This document shows positions 61,502-64,000 of a DNA stretch of 64,000 nucleotides, piece by piece (positions within the stretch are counted from its first letter, which is position 1; each line of letters opens with the position of its first letter). The notes below the pieces were generated by a model. It was not told the origin of the DNA, made no database searches, and worked only from the letters and a program-made list of their open reading frames with translations. Source of the stretch: an uncultured Bacilli bacterium (GTDB taxonomy: Bacteria > Bacillota_I > Bacilli_A > RF39 > UBA660); assembly GCA_934096105.1 (NCBI GenBank), contig CAKOLH010000004.1, positions 12,219 to 76,218 on the forward strand, given 5' to 3'. The translations under genes were made by a program, and so were the position numbers.

Positions 61502-61530
61502 AAGTATACTATAATGGTATACTTTTTAAA
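61502..61530 (+). terminator. Intrinsic terminator
   Basis: AAGTATAC/GTATACTT, loop TATAATG, then T residues, after the tail-anchored protein gene and before the converging small gene. Confidence 0.85.
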
Positions 61531-61559
61531 TACACAAAATAAAAAGCACTTAGTTCATA

Positions 61560-61676
61560 CTAGTGCAACATATACGCTATTATTGATGTTAATGCAGATA
61601 CTACCGCTAGGGCAAGCATTACATAAGCAAATATCTTAGAGCCGATATTCTTGGCTTTTTTCTTTTTCTTACTCAT
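61560..61676 (-). CDS. Small single-pass membrane protein (38 residues)
   Basis: On the minus strand: MSKKKKKAKNIGSKIFAYVM, then LALAVVSALTSIIAYMLH. A Lys-rich start and one membrane helix. GAGGTGT lies about 11 bases before the ATG. Resembles the short Lys-plus-helix proteins (DUF4044-like) encoded near cell-wall genes in Firmicutes; this likeness is by shape only. Confidence 0.65.
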   Translation of the reverse strand: MSKKKKKAKNIGSKIFAYVMLALAVVSALTSIIAYMLH

Positions 61677-61760
61677 ATTATTTATACACCTCTATTTAAT
61701 TATACTAAATATTAAGCATATTTTCAACCATTAATTAATATACTTTATTGGTGATAAGAA

Positions 61761-62393
61761 ATGAATAAGAAATTAAATAGTGGACTTGCTCTAATTTTAC
61801 CTAATAAGAAAGTAAATTTATTTGTAATATTTATAGTGATACTTGGTATAATATCAGGATCTCTTTTCTTAATGGTTCTAAATGATAATGATAAGTCAGA
61901 AGTTATTAATGAGATTAGTACTTTTATGACTAATATTAATACTAATAATATTAATAATCTTAATTCTTTTAAAAATAGTTTAATTGAAGGTATGATACTT
62001 ATAATATTATCTTGGATACTTGGTATGTCTATAATAGGAGTTATTTTTAATATCTTCTTTATATATATGAAAAGTTTTATAATAGGTTTTTCGATATCTT
62101 CCTTTATCTTAGTATATAAATATAAGGGAATATTATCTTCATTAATATATGTAATACCTAGTCAGTTAATTAATATCCTTATAATCCTTATACTAGGAGT
62201 ATATACGCTACTATTTTCTAAGTATTTATTTAAAATGATATTTCTTAAAGATAAAACAGTAAATTTAGGTAAGTTTTTTAAGAAATATGTTCTAGTTTTT
62301 GGTATATGTATTATACTATATCTAGTATCTTCATTATGTGAAGCTTATTTATTACCATCTCTATTAAAAGTAATGATAAAACTATTTATTTAA
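61761..62393 (+). CDS. spoIIM: Stage II sporulation protein M
   Basis: 210 residues, five membrane segments. SpoIIM is part of the DMP complex with SpoIID and SpoIIP, which degrades septal wall during engulfment. Markers: a first TM about residues 17-36, an external loop, LIEGMILIILSWILGMSIIG and FFIYMKSFIIGFSISSFI, then a carboxy TM. GGTGATAAG precedes the ATG. SpoIID and SpoIIP genes are not in the window. Confidence 0.85.
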   Translation: MNKKLNSGLALILPNKKVNLFVIFIVILGIISGSLFLMVLNDNDKSEVINEISTFMTNINTNNINNLNSFKNSLIEGMILIILSWILGMSIIGVIFNIFFIYMKSFIIGFSISSFILVYKYKGILSSLIYVIPSQLINILIILILGVYTLLFSKYLFKMIFLKDKTVNLGKFFKKYVLVFGICIILYLVSSLCEAYLLPSLLKVMIKLFI

Positions 62394-62436
62394 ACTATAA
62401 AATATGATATAATTACTAACTGAAGAGGTGTATTAA

Positions 62437-63513
62437 ATGAAATCAGTAGTAATAGGTATGTCTGGAGGAGTAGATAGTTCAGTTGCCGCTATTATATTAA
62501 AGAAACAGGGATATAATGTAATAGGTTTATTTATGAGAAATTGGGATAGTACTATTAATAATGATTATTTAGGTAATCCTAATTTAAATAACAATATATG
62601 TCCTCAGGAACAAGATTATAATGATGCTTTAGAGGTCTGTAATAAAATTGGTATTCCATTACATCGAGTAGATTTTGTTAAAGAGTACTGGGACTTTGTC
62701 TTTACTTATTTCCTAGATGAACTTAAAAAGGGAAGAACTCCTAATCCGGATGTTATGTGTAATAAATATATTAAGTTTGATTTATTTGTTAAGAAAGCTA
62801 AAGAACTAGGAGCGGATTATATAGCTACTGGACACTATGCTAAGTTAATTGATGGTAAGCTTGCTAAGGCTAAAGATAAGAATAAAGATCAGTCTTATTT
62901 CTTAGCTTATGTTAATAGAGATATCTTTAAGAATGTTTTATTTCCACTTGGTGATATAGAGAAGCCAGAAGTTAGAAAGATTGCTGAAGAGTACGGACTA
63001 ATTACTGCAAAGAAGAAAGATTCTACGGGTATATGTTTTATTGGTGAAAGAAACTTTACACAGTTTTTAGAGAATTACCTACCTAATACTCCTGGTGATA
63101 TTGTAAATATTGATACTGGTGAAGTACTTGGTAAACATATTGGTCTTATGTATTATACTATTGGTCAAAGAAGAGGTTTAAATATAGGTGGTACTGAAGA
63201 TAGAATGTTTGTTGTAAAGAAAGATTTAGATAAGAATATTCTATATATTGCTATTGGTGATGAGAATAAGTATTTATTTTCTAATACCGCTATTATTGAA
63301 GACTTTAACTTTTTGACTGATGAAAGACCTAGTAGATGTACTTGTAAGTTTAGATATAGACAGCCTGATATTGATACTGAGGTTGAATATTTAGATAATA
63401 ATATGCTTAGACTTAATTATGTAAAGTCTAAGGCTGTTACTCCTGGACAGTTCTGTGTATTATATGATGGTGATATCTGTCTAGGTGGAGGAATTATTAA
63501 AGAAGTAAAATAA
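62437..63513 (+). CDS. mnmA: tRNA-specific 2-thiouridylase MnmA
   Basis: 358 residues. Makes the 2-thio group of s2U34 in Lys/Glu/Gln tRNAs. PP-loop GMSGGVDSSVAA (residues 7-18), the first catalytic Cys in NPDVMCNKYIKF and the second in STGICFIGERNF, GHYAKL, and the carboxy beta-barrel with QFCVLYDGDICLGGG. Complete. AGAGGTG precedes the ATG. Confidence 0.97.
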   Translation: MKSVVIGMSGGVDSSVAAIILKKQGYNVIGLFMRNWDSTINNDYLGNPNLNNNICPQEQDYNDALEVCNKIGIPLHRVDFVKEYWDFVFTYFLDELKKGRTPNPDVMCNKYIKFDLFVKKAKELGADYIATGHYAKLIDGKLAKAKDKNKDQSYFLAYVNRDIFKNVLFPLGDIEKPEVRKIAEEYGLITAKKKDSTGICFIGERNFTQFLENYLPNTPGDIVNIDTGEVLGKHIGLMYYTIGQRRGLNIGGTEDRMFVVKKDLDKNILYIAIGDENKYLFSNTAIIEDFNFLTDERPSRCTCKFRYRQPDIDTEVEYLDNNMLRLNYVKSKAVTPGQFCVLYDGDICLGGGIIKEVK

Positions 63514-63534
63514 TATTATTTATTATATGTTATA

Positions 63535-63641
63535 AACACTGTAAGTCTATGGTCTTACAGTGTTTATTTGAGCCAATATGTTATATTGTCTCAAATAAAT
63601 ATATCTACATATCTATTATATATAAGCCATATCTATATATT
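63535..63641 (-). repeat. Double-hairpin element with core (reverse orientation)
   Basis: Minus strand: GATATGGCTTATATATAATA core, hairpin 1 TTTATTTGAG/CTCAAATAAA with a long apical ACAATATAACATATTGG hairpin, hairpin 2 CACTGTAAG/CTTACAGTG. Between mnmA and the third leader. Confidence 0.85.
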
Positions 63642-63666
63642 TAATATAAATTGTTCTATAAAGTAC

Positions 63667-63695
63667 TTGTATAAATATTTAATTTATGATATTAT
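63667..63695 (+). promoter_or_regulatory. Promoter of surface-gene leader (copy 3)
   Basis: TTGTAT, 17 bases ending in TGA, TATTAT; the downstream sequence up to the leader ATG is almost the same as in copy 1. Confidence 0.8.
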
Positions 63696-63768
63696 TTTAT
63701 ATGTAAGGTAGATAGATATAATTTATGTGTAAAATCTATAAATTATATAAGGAAAGGAGGCTCCTCTT

Positions 63769-63828
63769 ATGAAAAAAATGATAAATAGAAATGTTAACTA
63801 TTTGTTAATTAGGGGGGGGGCTTGTTAG
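63769..63828 (+). CDS. Leader peptide (copy 3), frame broken at a G9 tract
   Basis: 19 residues as read: MKKMINRNVNYLLIRGGAC. The ribosome-binding site GGAGG is 8 bases before the ATG. G9 at 63812-63820. With eight Gs the frame would go on as VSLLTYINKGII and end at a TAA inside the 5' arm of the terminator, as in copy 1. So it appears to be in the early-stop state. Translation is inferred from site and conservation. Confidence 0.55.
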   Translation: MKKMINRNVNYLLIRGGAC

Positions 63829-63873
63829 TCTATTAACCTATATAAATAAAGGGATTATAAATAATTTTAATAT

Positions 63874-63928
63874 AAAGACTATAAGGGAAAACTAATAGGA
63901 ATATTAGTCTTTCTTTATAGTCTTTTTT
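63874..63928 (+). terminator. Attenuator terminator (copy 3)
   Basis: AAAGACTATAA...ACTAATA, loop, TATTAGT...TAGTCTTT followed by T6, just before the surface-gene start. Confidence 0.85.
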
Positions 63929-63951
63929 ATGTTATAGAAGGAAGGTATATT

Positions 63952-64000
63952 ATGAATAAGAAATTATTATATAGTTTATTAATAGTATTATTAATAGTAA
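63952..64000 (+). CDS. Start of a third SipW/TasA-like secreted protein (3' end outside window)
   Basis: Sixteen codons are visible: MNKKLLYSLLIVLLIV, identical to the first 16 residues of the 7802 protein, after AAGGAAGG. It lies behind the third attenuator. The type of passenger domain is not visible. Confidence 0.75.
   Translation, partial: MNKKLLYSLLIVLLIV

Noticed and set aside
1..64000. Mycoplasma-type code (UGA as Trp)
   Set aside because: Trp residues in ribosomal and enzyme genes are TGG, and TGA serves as stop in several genes such as adk and the 10528 ORF.

Overview
The window is a strongly AT-rich stretch of a low-GC Gram-positive (Bacillota) chromosome. It uses the standard bacterial code: UGA is a stop (for example adk ends in TGA) and UGG encodes Trp. 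Ribosomal gene order, AddAB, a T-box, a CIRCE operator, a class B sortase and several endospore genes (SpoIVB, SpoIIM, YqfC/YqfD, CotF- and CotZ-like coat proteins) point to an uncultured, probably gut-dwelling, spore-gene-bearing member of the Bacilli or related Firmicutes. The exact lineage is inference.

Layout. 1-7.4 kb: spc/alpha operon (rpsH, rplF, rplR, rpsE, rplO, secY, adk, map, infA, rpmJ, rpsM, rpsK, rpoA, rplQ), without rpmD. 7.5-12.6 kb: a diversity-generating retroelement (DGR): leader attenuator, two SipW/TasA-like secreted proteins (the second carries the variable repeat), template repeat in a structured RNA, two MutS-like accessory ORFs, Avd and reverse transcriptase. 12.7-15 kb: a tandem pair of HELEH proteins and a kinase-like protein. 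15-21.4 kb: glmS behind a divergent glmS-ribozyme-like leader, thyA-folA-tmk, fmt. 21.6-28.4 kb: addB, three interposed ORFs, addA, tRNA-Thr. 28.4-34.3 kb: lipoprotein and membrane genes, CotF-like pair, clpB under a CIRCE site, mscL. 34.4-36.9 kb: a second leader attenuator and a large leucine-rich-repeat surface protein. 37-41.6 kb: frr, T-box, pheS-pheT. 41.6-48.8 kb: a Cys-codon leader attenuator before a short RelA/SpoT-like gene, then a cluster that looks acquired (HAD/HIT-like fusion, radical SAM, AsnRS, S51 peptidase, thrS relic, GNAT). 48.9-57.6 kb: coat/sporulation genes, a sortase with its probable substrate, nusB-xseA-xseB, spoIVB. 57.7-63.5 kb: small unknowns, a type III toxin-antitoxin locus with two antitoxin arrays, ZupT, SpoIIM, mnmA. 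The window ends in a third copy of the leader attenuator and the start of another surface protein.

The most striking observation is a leader module that occurs three times. Each copy has a near-identical promoter, a short leader ORF with a strong ribosome-binding site, and a long intrinsic terminator, followed by a secreted surface protein. Two copies carry a G9 homopolymer inside the leader ORF. At G9 the leader frame ends early. At G8 it would match the intact frame of copy 1 and run into the terminator stem. This suggests phase-variable, translation-coupled attenuation of surface proteins, one of which is also diversified by the DGR. Other notable items are a family of covarying double-hairpin repeats, a glmS ribozyme core with A at the two usual active-site G positions, and an orphan type III antitoxin array with its own promoter and terminator.
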